Positions 10,413-22,286 are shown, counted from the first letter of the stretch. The stretch is 64,000 nucleotides of DNA from Symsagittifera roscoffensis (GCF_963678635.1 NC_087065.1:32733679-32797678), one strand, 5' to 3'. Notes: a model not told the origin generated them from the sequence alone. Program-made: numbers and translations.

Positions 10413-10733
10413 CTACCAGTTCATTTGATACCAATCCCGATATATTTGCTCATATATGCGTTTTGAAAATTGAGTTTTTTCACCGTCCGTCACGTTTAAC
10501 TGTAAAAACCGTTGATAAAATCCTCGGTACACTGGCCTAATTTTTCGGTGTGCCCCTCTTTCCTTAAAATTTGGTAAAACGTGGAATGGGACCCGTTTTC
10601 GTTTCACCTGGACCAGTCGCAACGTTTCGTGGGAATGCGTTCCAACTTCGCAATTTTTAAGTGCACCTTTTCGTTCAAAGAGGCCTTGGAATTTTCTCAA
10701 ATTACACTTGATGTACATAAGTTTTACTGTCAA
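10413..10733 (-). pseudogene. N-terminal RT / post-protease segment, family 2 copy 1
   Basis: This 106-codon open frame contains RVPFHVLPNFKERG and YEQIYRDWYQMN. Its position, before the RT palm and after the putative protease, suggests the RT N-terminal extension, but I see no diagnostic motif, and the ancestral frame may be a different one. The stretch recurs in copies 2 and 3 (14315-14635, 17023-17343) and, decayed, in copies 4-6. Confidence 0.5.
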
Positions 10734-11610
10734 GTTTTTAACCTCTGTAATACTCTCCGTCCCTCCCTCTGACGTAGTTTACTGCCCGCGTCAATGACTT
10801 TTGTCTCACTTCAATAACGAGCAGTAGTAGGCTATTATTTTCAATAAGGTCTCTTTATAAGCCCTCGGTAATCTATAGTTCAGCACCCTTGGCGATATAA
10901 CCCTCGGAATTATTATCTTTTAGTCTCAATAAATCTAGTTTATACTTATATTTGCGAGGCTAGATATCAAGAACTGTTCTGAGGAAGAACAACTGTTTAG
11001 TAAGTTAAATTTATTCTGTTTTGGCTGAAACTATAAATAGTTTCAGTCTAACAACTTAATGTAAGTGTTTTACAGTTTTGTATAGAAAGTTGGACAATTG
11101 AAACTTGATAAATCATATTCCAATGTGTTTGTCTGGTTTTTGAAAAAGCCGTTAATCTTATTTTAGGAGAATATGGTGGACCGCCCAGGAATTTATGAAA
11201 ACTTGGGACACAAAAAACTTTCAATTTTTTTGGACTCTTCAATATTTTTCTAGTTTTTTGCTCGTTAAATTTCATGAAAGCGGTCAATGAAAACAGATCT
11301 ACATGATGAAAAGAAACGTACATAAATTCTGTTTAATTTCCAATTTCTGTAAGTTTTGAACTAACAAGCTTATGTTCATTAGTTTTGAGAAATAAGGTTT
11401 CTTCACTCAGCCTACAATTTGTTTTTGAGTTTGCCAGATACATCGCTTAAGCAGGAAATAGTACGGAAATGGTTACTTTTTTTACTGAAAACGTTCTTAC
11501 GATAATAAAAGAGGAAGGGAATGATTATGGATCTATGGGGAGTAGCAAAATCAGTTTTCTCAATATCGGATGTGTAAGGTACTAAAAATTTGACTTTGCT
11601 CAAAATAGAA

Positions 11611-12063
11611 TTAACTAAATCTTTTGCTCAATAATTTAGTAAGAACACAATCATTTTCAAGATAACTAATTCGTTCATTGTTCAGCACACCATCGAACAT
11701 TTTTTTCAGCTCAGAAAAACATGATATGGGCCGTACCACTACTGCGTATGGCTTCTTCCTGGTCATCCATCCTCTCCTGGGTAGCTTGTAAAGCGGCTTC
11801 CTTTCGTCGGTCTCCCAAGTACTGCTTTCTGGTGTTTTTGGCGTTGTTTCGTGAGCAGAATACTCTAGGTCCCAAACATCCGATGGTTTTTCACCTAAAC
11901 TTGTCAACTTTCCTCGAATCCAGAGTAACTGTATGCTCGGTTTCTCGTAAAGTTCGGATTTAATTGGTCCTGGTTTTTCCAAAACGTTTTGTAAACTTTT
12001 CGATGCGCCGTGAGAGTTTGTTTTTGTTTGTTCGCCGCTGATCCTTTCTGATGAGTCTCTCAC
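11611..12063 (-). pseudogene. Integrase tail region, family 2 copy 2
   Basis: The predicted product is identical to the 150-codon frame of copy 1. The identity reflects recent segmental duplication. No integrase tail motif is recognised. Confidence 0.45.
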
Positions 12064-12243
12064 TAACGGATGCTCTTAGCGGAAATAACTTCTTCTTTTT
12101 TCTTGGAAATACAAAACATTTTCCAGGAAAGGTAACTTGACACGCACTTTACGCCGAACCGTATTTGTTTTTCTGCCAAAATTTACCTCCATCGGAGATC
12201 AACCTAAAGATTTCCTAGTCATTGATGTGTAGTAGTTCGTTTG

Positions 12244-12492
12244 CTATACAAAGTTTCTTTCAAACTTGATGTTAAGGGTTGTCGTGGCTGCTGAAAAGCA
12301 CATGCAATCAGTTGTTTCCGCCGGGTACGGATCAATCGTTCCACCAATCCAGTGGGCCGCAATAATTTTTATACTTTTTCTACTACAGAATTTGCCGATG
12401 GATTTGGCGACAAATACCGTCCCTTGTTCGGTTCTCATTGCCCTCGGTATTGCATGTAAGGATTGATTTGATTCGGGATTGATTTGATTCAA
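12244..12492 (-). pseudogene. Integrase core remnant, family 2 copy 2
   Basis: Identical to the copy 1 fragment, with RTEQGT in place of the usual RTDQGT at the catalytic position and the same loss of frame after KIIAAH. The HHCC-like region follows at about 12500-12990. Confidence 0.75.
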
Positions 12493-13237
12493 GTTCTTAA
12501 AGATTTGATAAACTCGGCACAGTGTCGTTGGCTGCCGTTGACTGTATCTGTCGGTTCTTGTGCGGCCACTAGAAATAACTGCTTGCCATCTCTATCATCT
12601 AAAACATTCCCGAATGTCTTTTGTGAAGACGTATCATAGTCGATGCTCTCAATTGTGGCGGTACCACCATTCGGTCTAGGAGGAATAACATGACATTTGA
12701 TGTATATAAATTATCCGCATGGTGTGCAAAATATGAGCCTAGATTCTTAATATCATCAAGATTATTCGATTTTCACGATCAAACAACACAATTTAAAATC
12801 TCATCCGCCTCAATTAGTAGTGCGACGAACTCAGCGTCAAAAAATTTGGACCAATCTAACAAAAGGGCCGGAAACATAACCTGAGGGATAACGGAAGTTT
12901 CAGCCGAAGGCTGGGGAAGGGAATTCCTACCATGAACGTTAATTGAAGGTAGGAGCTGACTCTTGGTAGACGTTTTGGCCAACCTCAAGGAATTTAAAAA
13001 CTCAGATTTTCGGCAGTTTCAATTCGCTTGTGGTTTGGAACACAAACTTTGATCAAGTGTTAGTTTCGAAACGTTTCAATTAGTTTCTTCGGTGCACATT
13101 CCTTCCGATGCCCGTTCTGGTTTTGTTCTGGTAATAACTTAATTCTGGCTGGTCAACCCATAAGTGCCTGCACTAATTGACGGTGCAGAGAGACGGTTAA
13201 CTGCGTTAATTTACGCTGCCATGAACTTTTCGTCTAA

Positions 13238-13720
13238 TTATGATAATTTTGGAGCTGTACCGACCGGATACCGAGACAAGTAATCAACGAGCCACATAAT
13301 CTTCCCTGGAATGTGCTCTAGTTCGTAGTCGAATGGTAATGATTGATCGACCCTTCTTACTAATTGAGTTTGGGTCGTTTTTGTCTTCTTTTCCTCTGAC
13401 AAATACCATAGCAACGCTTTAGGGTCGGTTGTGATCTTGAACGGAGCCCCAATCAAATAGTTTCGATAGTACATTAACGCCCAAGTAACAGCTAATATTT
13501 CCAATACGTTATTGCTATATTTTAATTTCGCACCATGTAAAAACGTCGATGCGTACGATACCGGTTTCCGACCCTCAGCTTGCAAAATTACTCCAATTTG
13601 CCCCATATCCTGTTTCGCTGCGTCACTTTTCACTTGCGTACTTTTATTCACATCGAAAAAATGATTTTGCACTAAATCGTTAACATTTTTCAAAATGTGA
13701 AAGTTTTTCCAAAAGATCAC
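13238..13720 (-). pseudogene. RNase H domain, family 2 copy 2
   Basis: The 160-codon frame is identical in protein sequence to copy 1 and keeps the catalytic Asp 33, Glu 74 and Asp 99 and the DYLSR end. One silent G/A difference was noticed in the DNA. Confidence 0.9.
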
Positions 13721-13746
13721 TAAAAGGTTCTGTAGTAGCAGCTAAA

Positions 13747-14635
13747 TTAGGAAAAATCCGAATGAGTTGATTGATTGACCCAATCAAAGATCCAACGTCG
13801 TTCTTGTTCTCGGGTTGTTTCAATTCCAAAAAATGGAGTCATTTTCCGCTCAACTGAAACTGTACCTTCATCTGAAAGTTGAACACTCAACCACTCAATT
13901 TTTTTTCGCTGCGAAAGTACTTTTACTCCTTTTTGCAGCGACATTGTTTTCATGCTACTATTTCATGACATTTCTAATCTGCCGGGAGTGGCGCTCTTCT
14001 GAACCTCTGTTCGCAATGAGAGTGTCTTACAGGTACACATGCATCCCCGGTAAATGGCCTAACATTGTATCTATAACCTTTTGGAATTCATTAGGCATAT
14101 CACCTAATCTCTAAATCCCCGTCACAAAACGATACGTCCCTGTTATGTTGCCCCCGACAATGCTGAAGTTGCACGTCTACTAGTTATCTCACTTAACGGC
14201 ATTTGCGAATATGCAGTTGTCAGGTCGATATTAGAAAACCAATTTGGGTCAGATGTATTACCACTAATGGCTAATGCGACATTTTCCGCCAAGTCATTTA
14301 TGTTCGGGTTCAGTCTACCAGTTCATTTGATACCAATCCCGATATATTTGCTCATATATGCGTTTTGAAAATTGAGTTTTTTCACCGTCCGTCACGTTTA
14401 ACTGTAAAAACCGTTGATAAAATCCTCGGTACACTGGCCTAATTTTTCGGTGTGCCCCTCTTTCCTTAAAATTTGGTAAAACGTGGAATGGGACCCGTTT
14501 TCGTTTCACCTGGACCAGTCGCAACGTTTCGTGGGAATGCGTTCCAACTTCGCAATTTTTAAGTGCACCTTTTCGTTCAAAGAGGCCTTGGAATTTTCTC
14601 AAATTACACTTGATGTACATAAGTTTTACTGTCAA
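13747..14635 (-). pseudogene. Reverse transcriptase remnant, family 2 copy 2
   Basis: The same blocks as copy 1 are present: thumb frame at 13747-13953, palm blocks in shifted frames, and N-terminal frame at 14315-14635. The catalytic box again reads Y-L-stop-D (14027-14029). Confidence 0.8.
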
Positions 14636-14639
14636 GTTT

Positions 14640-15188
14640 TTAACCTCTGTAATACTCTCCGTCCCTCCCTCTGACGTAGTTTACTGCCCGCGTCAATGAC
14701 TTTTGTCTCACTTCAATAACGAGCAGTAGTAGGCTATTATTTTCAATAAGGTCTCTTTATAAGCCCTCGGTAATCTATAGGTCAGCACCCTTGGCGATAT
14801 AACCCTCGGAATTATTATCTGCGACAAATCGTCCAATGACCTTGATGACGGCGTCAGTCGTTCCGTATCTCAACTGGTACCAATTTTTCTGCAAGAATCC
14901 TATCTTATATCTTTAGCTCATGTAATGTTCCTTGTGACATGAAGGAGACTGAGCTAGCGCATTCTATCTAAAACTCTGAGCGGCATTGGTTTTTTCCCAT
15001 TTTTACATTCAACAAATTTCGGTTTTCTCTTCTCGCCTTATCCCACACCGTGCGGATTGCGAATACACGGATTTCTTTTTGTCAGAACCGTAATCAAAGC
15101 TGTTTATCACATTCGTCTCGCACTCAGTAAAGTCATTACTACCATCGACATGATTTACCCCGTTTTATTGCAATGTTTTGAGAAGTGT
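14640..15188 (-). pseudogene. Gag 3' end / protease region, family 2 copy 2
   Basis: The segment joins the RT N-terminal frame to Gag-like sequence, here cut at the string gaagtgtc (about 15189). Comparison with 19800-20530 and 27700-28300 shows what is missing: the zinc-knuckle-like CPNCGKWLKP block and the Arg-Glu repeat. No intact protease box was identified. Confidence 0.5.
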
Positions 15189-15381
15189 CTTGAGATTTGA
15201 TAAACTCGGCACAGTGTTGTTGGCTGCCGTTGACTGTATCTGCCGGTTCATTTGCGGCCACTAGAAATAACTGCTTGCCACGTCTATCATCTAAAACAAC
15301 CGAATGTCTTTTGTGAAGACGTATCATAGTCGATGCTCTCAATTGTGGCAGTACCACCATTCGGTCTAGGAGGAATAACAT
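15139..15381 (-). pseudogene. Integrase HHCC region fused to Gag remnant, copy 3 junction
   Basis: The 80-codon frame starts with LLDRMVVLPQLRASTMIRLH, the integrase finger region, and runs across the junction near 15189 into Gag-derived DTSQNIAIKRGKS. The same fused frame occurs at 17847-18089 in the next unit. The fusion is a by-product of the rearrangement, and there is no sign that it is translated. Confidence 0.6.
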
Positions 15382-15953
15382 GCCATTTGATGTATATAAA
15401 TTATCCGCATGGTGTGCAAAATTTGAGCCTAGATTCTTAATATCATCAAGGTTATTTGTTTTTCACGATCCAACAACACAATTTAAAATCTCATCCGCCT
15501 TAATTAGTAGTGCGACGATCTCAACGTCAAAAAATTTGGACCAATCTAACAAAAGGGCCGGAACCAAAATCTGAGGGATAACGGAAGTTTCAGCCGAATG
15601 CTGGCGAAAGGAATTCCTACCATGAACGTTAATTGAAGGAATTTCACCGGCCCTACGCCCTCGGGTAGGAGCTGACTCTTGGTAGACGTTTTGACCAACC
15701 TCAAGGAATTTAAAAACTCAGATTTTTGGCAGTTTCAATTCGCTTGTGATTTGCAACACAAACTTTGATCAAGTGTTAGTTTCGAAACGTTTCGATTAGT
15801 TTCTTCGGTGCACATTCCTTCCGATGCCCGTTCTGGTTTTGTTCTGGTAATAACTTAATTCTGGCTGGTCAACCCATAAGTGCCTGCACTAATTGACGGT
15901 GCAGAGAGACGGTTAACTGCGTTAATTTACGCTGCCATGAACTTTTCGTCTAA

Positions 15954-16418
15954 TTATGATAATTTTGGAGCTGTACCGACCGGATACCGAGACAAGTAAT
16001 CAACGAGCCACATAATCTTCCCTGGAATGTGCTCTAGTTCGTAGTCGAATGGTAATGATTGATCGACCCTTCTTACTAATTGAGTTTGGGTCGTTTTTGT
16101 CTTCTTTTCCTCTGACAAATACCATAGCAACGCTTTAGGGTCGGTTGTGATCTTGAACGGAGCCACAATCAAATAGTTTCGATAGTACATTAACGCCCAA
16201 GTAACAGCTAATATTTCCAATACGTTATTGCTATATTTTAATTTCGCACCATGTAAAAACGTCGATGCGTACGATACCGGTTTCCGACCCTCAGCTTGCA
16301 AAATTACTCCAATTTGCCCCATATCCTGTTTCGCTGCGTCACTTTTCACTTGCGTACTTTTATTCACCTCGAAAAAATGATTTTGCACTAAATCGTTAAT
16401 ATTTTTCAAAAAGATCAC
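15954..16418 (-). pseudogene. RNase H domain, family 2 copy 3
   Basis: A 154-codon frame nearly identical to copies 1 and 2. It keeps SDAAKQDMGQIGVILQ, the Glu in NNVLEILAV, TTDPKALL and DYLSR; one change (YLIGAP to YLIVAP) is visible. Near its N-terminus the DNA has a short rearrangement with a repeated aagatcac string (about 16410-16427). Confidence 0.9.
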
Positions 16419-16454
16419 AAAAGATCACTAAAAGGTTCTGTAGTAGCAGCTAAA

Positions 16455-17343
16455 TTAGGAAAAATCCGAATGAGTTGATTGATTGACCCAATCAAAGATC
16501 CAACGTCGTTCTTGTTCTCGGGTTGTTTCAATTCCAAAAAATGAAGTCATTTTCCGCTCAACTGAAACTGTACCTTCATCTGAAAGTTGAACACTCAACC
16601 ACTCAATTTTTTTTCGCTGCGAAAGTACTTTTACTCCTTTTTGCAGCGACATTGTTTTCATGCTACTATTTCATGACATTTCTAATCTGCCGGGAGTGGC
16701 GCTCTTCTGAACCTCTGTTCGCTATGAGAGTGTGTTACAGGTACACATGCATCCCCGGTAAATGGCCTAACATTGTATCTATAACCTTTTGGAATTCATT
16801 AGGCATATCACCTAATCCCTAAATCCCCGTCACAAAACGATACGTCCCTGTTATGTTGCCCCCGACGATGCTGAAGTTGCACGTCTACTAGTTTTCTCAC
16901 TTAACGGCATTTGCGAATATGCAGTTGTCAGGTCGATATTAGAAAACCAATTTGGGTCAGATGTATTACCACTAATGGCTAATGCGACATTTTCCGCCAA
17001 GTCATTTATGTTCGGGTTCAGTCTACGAGTTCATTTGATACCAATCCCGATATATTTGCTCATATATGCGTTTTGAAAATTGAGTTTTTTCACCGTCCGT
17101 CACGTTTAACTGTAAAAACCGTTGATAAAATCCTCGGTACACTGGCCTAATTTTTCGGTGCGCCCCTCTTTCCTTAAAATTTGGTAAAACGTGGAATGGG
17201 ACCCGTTTTCTTTTCACCTGGACCAGTCGCAACGTTTCGTGGGAATGCGTGCCAACTTCGCAATTTTTAAGTGCACCTTTTCGTTCAAAGAGGCCTTGGA
17301 ATTTTCTCAAATTACACTTGATGTACATAAGTTTTACTGTCAA
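16455..17343 (-). pseudogene. Reverse transcriptase remnant, family 2 copy 3
   Basis: Thumb frame at 16455-16661 (KKIEWLSVQLSDEG), decayed palm, and N-terminal frame at 17023-17343. The catalytic box has the shared stop (16735-16737) followed by His instead of Asp, so it has decayed further than in copies 1 and 2. Confidence 0.8.
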
Positions 17344-17897
17344 GTTTTTAACCTCTGTAATACTCTCCGTCCCTCCCTCTGACGTAGTTTACTGCCCGCG
17401 TCAATGACTTTTGTCTCACTTCAATAACGAGCAGTAGTAGGCTATTATTTTCAATAAGGTCTCTTAATAAGCCCTCGGTAATCTATAATTCAGCACCCTT
17501 GGCGATATAACCCTCGGAATTATTATCTGCGACAAATCGTCCAATGACCTTGATGACGGCGTCAGTCGTTCCGTATCTCAACTGGTACCAATTTTTCTGC
17601 AAGAATCCTATCTTATATCTTTAGCTCATGTAATGTTCCTTGTGACATGAAGGAGACTGAGCTAGCGCATTCTATCTAAAACTCTGAGCGGCATTGGTTT
17701 TTTCCCATTTTTACATTCAACAAATTTCGGTTTTCTCTTCTCGCCTTATCCCACACCGTGCGGATTGCGAATACACGGATTTCTTTTTGTCAGAACCGTG
17801 ATCAAAGCTGTTTATCACATTCGTCTCGCACTCAGTAAAGTCATTACTACCATTGACATGATTTACCCCGTTTTATTGCAATGTTTTGAGAAGTGTC
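17344..17897 (-). pseudogene. Gag 3' end / protease region, family 2 copy 3
   Basis: Nearly identical to 14640-15188 of copy 2 and cut at the same gaagtgtc position. No intact domain. Confidence 0.5.
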
Positions 17898-18661
17898 TTG
17901 AGATTTGATAAACTCGGCACAGTGTTGTTGGCTGCCGTTGACTGTATCTGTCGGTTCATGTGCGGCCACAAGAAATAACTGCTTGCCACGTCTATCATCT
18001 AAAACAACCGAATGTCTTTTGTGAAGACGTATCATAGTCGATGCTCTCAATTGTGGCGGTACCACCATTCGGTCTAGGTGGAATAACATGCCATTTGATG
18101 TATATAAATTATCCGCATGGTGTGCAAAATTTGAGCCTAGATTCTTAATATCATCAAGGTTATTTGTTTTTCACGATCCAACAACACAATTTAAAATCTC
18201 ATCCGCCTTAATTAGTAGTGCGACGATCTCAACGTCAAAAAATTTGGACCAATCTAACAAAAGGGCCGGAACCAAAATCTGAGGGATAACGGAAGTTTCA
18301 GCCGAATGCTGGCGAAAGGAATTCCTACCATGAACGTTAATTGAAGGAATTTCACCGGCCCTACGCCCTCGGGTAGGAGCTGACTCTTGGTAGACGTTTT
18401 GACCAACCTCAAGGAATTTAAAAACTCAGATTTTCGGCAGTTTCAATTCGCTTGTGATTTGCAACACAAACTTTGATCAAGTGTTAGTTTCGAAACGTTT
18501 CGATTAGTTTCTTCGCTGCCCATTCCTTCCGATGCCCACTCTGGTTTTGTTCTGGTAATAACTTCATTCTGGCTGATCAGCCCAGAAGTGCCTGCACTAA
18601 TTGACGGTGCAGAGAGATTGTTAACCGCGTTAATTTACTCTGCCATGAATCTTTCGTCTAA

Positions 18662-18979
18662 TTATGATAATTTAGGAGCTGTACCGACCGGATACCGAAA
18701 CAAGTAATCAACGAGCCACATAATCTTCCCTGGAATGTGCTCTAGTTCGTAGTCTAATGGTAATGATTGATCGACCCTTCTTACTAATTGAGTTTGGGTC
18801 GTTTTTGTGTTCTTTTCCTCTGACAAATACCATGGCAACGCTTTATGGTCGGTTGTGACCTTAAACGGAACCCCAAACAAGCAGTTTTGATAGTACAATA
18901 ACGCCCAAATAACAGCTAATATTTCCACTTCGTTATTGCTATATTTTAATTTCGGACCATCTAAAAACGTCGATGCCAC
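18662..18979 (-). pseudogene. RNase H domain fragment, family 2 copy 4
   Basis: A 105-codon frame with KLKYSNNEVEILAVIWALL, TTDHKALPWYL and DYLFRYP. It keeps the ancestral His in TTDHK but starts after the first catalytic Asp because a frameshift near 18976 separates that block. Confidence 0.85.
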
Positions 18980-19799
18980 GATACCGGTTTCCGACCCTCA
19001 GCTTGCAAAATTACTCCAAATTGCCCCATATCCTGTTTCGCTTCGTCACTTTTCACTTGCGTACTTTTATTCACACCGAAAAAATACAGCTAAATTAGGA
19101 AAAATCCGAATGAGTTGATTGATTGACCCAATCAAAAATCTAACGTCGTTTTTGTTCTCGGGTTGTTTCAATTCCAAAAAAAAGGAGTCATTTTCCGCTC
19201 AACTGAAACTTTACCTTCATCAGAAAGTTGAACACTCAACCACTTAATTTTTTTCGCGGAGAAAGTGCTTTTACTCCTTTTTGCAGCGACATTGTTTTCA
19301 TGCTACTATTTCATGACATTTCTAATCTGCCGGGAGTGGCGCTCTTCTGAACCTCTGTTCGCAATGAGAGTGTCGTACAGGTACACATGCATCCCCGGTA
19401 AATGGCCTAACATTGTATCTACACTGGCCTAAATTTTCGGTGTGCCCCTCTTTCCTTAATTTTTGGTAAAACGTGGAAAGGGACCCGTTTTCTTTTCACC
19501 TGGACCAGTCGCAACGTTTCGTGGAATTGCGTTCCAACTTCGCAATTTTTAAGTGCACCTTTTCGTTCAAAGAGGCCTTGGAATTTTCTCTAATTACACT
19601 TGATGTACATAATTTTTTTTGTCGAGTTTTTAACCTCTGTAATACTCTCCGTCCCTCCCTCTAACGTAGTTTACTGCCCGCGTCAATGACTTTTGTCTTA
19701 CTTCAATAATGAGCAGTAGTAGGCTATTATTTTCAACAATGTCTTTTTATAAGCCCTCGGTAATCTATAGTTCAGCACCCTTGGCGATATAACCCTCGG

Positions 19800-20530
19800 A
19801 TTTATTATCTGCGACAAATCGTCCAATTACCTTGATGACGGCGTCAGTCGTTCCGTATCTCGACTGGTACCAATTTTTCTGCAAGAGTCCTATCTTATAT
19901 CTTTAGCTCATGTAATGTTCCTTGTGACATGAAGGAGACTGAGCTAGCGCATTCTATCTAAAACTGTGAGTGGCATTGGTTTTTTCCCATTTTTAAATTC
20001 AACCACTTTCGGTTTTCTCTTCTCGCCTTATCCCACACCGTGCGGATTGCGAATACACGAATTTATTTTTGTCAGTACCGTAATCAAAGCTGTTTATCAC
20101 GTTCGTCTCGCACTCAGTAAATTAGTTAGTACCATCGACATGATTTACCCCGTTTTATTGCAATGTTTTGAGAAGTGTCCTTGACCCCCGCAATCGTTAC
20201 AATAGTGTTTCGAGCTGGACAATTCTCTCAAAAATTAGGTTTTAACCACTTTCCACAATTAGGACAATTATCAATATGTTGACCATTATTTTCATTTACT
20301 GCTTCTCTCAACATAACCAGCTGGTTGACCGTTTTTTGAGTTTTGCCAAACTTGATAAAAATCAATGTCTGGCGGATTTTGAATGCCCTTGGCTAACTCA
20401 TTTGTATAGCAGTTCACCTCTCTCTCTCTCTCACCACTGCGAAGTGCAATGCGGCCACTGGTGTAAGTTTCTCCATGCACAACTGCTTGTAAAAAATCTC
20501 GGGTTTTCGGTTTTCATTTTAGAGGATAAA
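19800..20530 (-). pseudogene. Gag remnant with zinc-binding-like CPNCG and Arg-Glu repeat, copy 4
   Basis: On the minus strand the region encodes CPNCGKWLKP, a Cys-X2-Cys knuckle-like block, preceded by a frame (20292-20480) containing EREREVNCYTNELAKG and IQNPPDID. The Arg-Glu run comes from a (TC)7 microsatellite at 20419-20432. Position before the protease/RT suggests the Gag C-terminal part. The Cys pair is seen; the rest of a CCHC motif is not. Confidence 0.5.
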
Positions 20531-21600
20531 ACGTAAAAGTTATCATCCTAATCGTTGGACAAAAACTTTGCACGTTAAGCTGCTGTTGCTGTAAGCCCAT
20601 TTTTTATAGCCGTTTTTCAAGTAGTGATTGAAAAATAAGTTTTTCCCAGAGAATTGTTTTTGCTTGATACCCTTCATTTACTATGTGCAATCGGATTTCC
20701 GTTTGAAACATTTAATACAGAATCATTTTTGCTTTTGCCCCAACTTTTGTTACGAAAGTAACGGAATATTTGTGCTCGGGTTGGGTTTTTCTGCAGACAA
20801 GTTTCGATTTTCAACTAAGCATTTTTAACGGAAACTTTTTTTATATCATTCAAAAGGTATTGTTGTCTTGAGCTTAAGTTTGAAAAAAAAAACAATTCAC
20901 CTGTGATCATTTTTGCCAAGTAATGAGGTTTTAAATATTGCCATTTTGGACAATTTCGGACAGTTATTGTGCGATACATTTAGCGCTGTTAACGCGTAAG
21001 CAGAGATATAATCCGTCTCAGAAAATGTTCCAAATTGGTTGCAGGAAATTATTCGCCATAATTGATTGGTTACTAGGAGAAAAATCTATCACTTTGTACT
21101 TATTATGGCGTGTGGGGCGATGATTTTCACAAAAATCTCAAATAGAAAAAAGTAAAATTCAATTCATTTTTATCACATTTAATTTTTTTCATGTTATCTA
21201 TGCTTCATTGACCTTAAAAGGCAGTCGGAACATTTAGGGATTCGCCCTGATACGAGTAGTCTTGTTTACAGTACAATGATCATTTAATTGAATTGACTTT
21301 TAGCTTGCTATTAAAGACGCTGAAAATCATTAATCAGTAATTAAGCAAAATTTTGCCCCTTTAAAATGTCCCTGTGTCGGCTAATTTTCTGCGCCGCACG
21401 CAGAATTTAAAGAAAAAAAACAGGCCGAAAATGGTTTAAGGCACTTTTTAGAAAATTATGACCAAAACATCGAGTTTTTTCGGCAGGCGCTTCCCCCTCA
21501 AAAATCTCTGAGATTTTAAATATTGCCATTTTGGACAATTTGGGACATTTATTGTGCGATAATTGGGACCATTATTTCAGCGTCATGGTGTGCAGGTGAA
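20531..21600. repeat. Leader/dispersed repeat upstream of Gag, first copy
   Basis: This kilobase has a diverged parallel copy at 28301-29280: shared landmarks are a ttagcgctgttaacgcgtaa motif (about 20980) and the string ttaaaaggcagtcggaacat (about 21215). It follows the Gag remnant on the element's 5' side, so it may be an untranslated leader or LTR of family 2. The cgcgtaagcg motif also occurs in the repeats near 57.3 and 59 kb. No gene is visible. Confidence 0.5.
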
Positions 21601-22286
21601 AGTTCCGATACCAGTCGCAACGTTTCGTGGAAATGCGTTCCAACTTCGCAGTTTTTAAGTGCACCTTTTCGTTCAAAGAGGCCTTGGAACTTTCTCTAAT
21701 TAAACTTGATGTACATAAGTTTTACTGTCGAGTTTTTAACCTCTGTAATACTCTCCGTCCCTCCCTCTAACATAGTTTACTGCCCGCGTCAATGACTTTT
21801 GTCTCACTTCAATAACGAGCAGTAGTAGGCTATTATTTTCAATAAGGTCTCTTTATAAGCCCTCGGTAATCTATAGTTCAGCACCCTTGGCGATATAACC
21901 CTGGGATTTATCATCTGCGACAAATCGTCCAATGACCTTGATGACGGCGTTAGTCGTTCCGTATCTCAACTGGTACCAATTTTTCTGCAAGAGTCCTATC
22001 TTATATTTTTAGCTCATGTAATGTTCTTTGTGACATGAAGGAGACTGAGCTAGCGCATTCTATCTAAAATTCTGAGCGGCATTGGTTTTTTCCCATTTTT
22101 ACATTCAACAATTTTCGGTTTTCTCTTCTCGCCTTATCCCACGCCGTGCGGATTGCGAATACACGAATTTCTTTTTGTCAGTACCGTAACCAAAGCTGTT
22201 TATCACGTTTGTCTCGCACTCAGTAAAGTCATTACTACCATCGACATGATTTACCCCGTTTTATTGCAATGTTTTGAGAAGTGTCT
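21601..22286 (-). pseudogene. Isolated Gag/protease/RT N-terminal fragment, family 2
   Basis: The segment starts abruptly in the post-protease region (about 21605) and runs to the truncated Gag, cut again at the gaagtgt position (about 22286), where it joins the integrase finger region of copy 5. It is the 5' end of a unit whose remaining pol is deleted. Confidence 0.6.

Larger units (their letters stand above)
7010..10912. repeat. 3.9-kb tandem duplication, left copy
   Basis: The unit repeats with an offset of 3903 bp, dropping to 3902 after a one-base indel near 10340/14242. Only a handful of substitutions were seen by eye. Both junctions contain TTATCT (7010-7015, 10913-10918, 14815-14820), a six-base microhomology. 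The unit holds the 3' half of a family-2 gypsy element (RT, RNase H, integrase, start of LTR). Confidence 0.95.
10913..14820. repeat. 3.9-kb tandem duplication, right copy
   Basis: This is a near-exact copy of 7010-10912 in the same orientation. Differences seen include G/A at about 9566 versus 13469, one A fewer near 14242, and T versus G near 14781. At its right edge the sequence runs on into Gag/protease sequence of the same family, which the left copy lacks. The left copy's right edge is therefore a duplication junction, not an element end. Confidence 0.95.
10913..15188 (-). mobile_element. Gypsy family 2 copy 2 (with Gag/protease 5' part)
   Basis: On the minus strand this copy runs Gag/protease-like (15188 to 14640), RT (14635 to 13747), RNase H (13720 to 13238), HHCC region (about 12990 to 12500), integrase core (12492 to 12244), tail (12063 to 11611) and the first part of the LTR (11053 to 10913). 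It is the most complete family-2 copy. The RT catalytic box carries the same stop as copy 1 (14027-14029). Only the portion up to 14820 is shared with copy 1. Confidence 0.85.
15189..17897 (-). mobile_element. Gypsy family 2 copy 3 (2.7-kb unit, chimeric)
   Basis: The unit runs from the integrase HHCC region (15189) to truncated Gag (17897), is 2708 bp long and repeats at 17898. It lacks the integrase core, tail and LTR. Its left part (15189 to about 15800) matches copy 4, including a segment of about 30 bp near 15640-15667 that copies 1 and 2 lack. From about 15807 on it matches copies 1 and 2. It is therefore a mosaic. Confidence 0.85.
17898..20530 (-). mobile_element. Gypsy family 2 copy 4 (with internal deletions)
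   Basis: From 17898 to about 18515 it is almost identical to copy 3; from there on it is clearly more diverged, matching the older copies. Compared with copy 3 it lacks about 358 bp of RT (join at about 19420) and about 75 bp at the RNase H/RT boundary (about 19087). Its Gag end is not cut at gaagtgtc but continues to about 20530. Confidence 0.8.
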
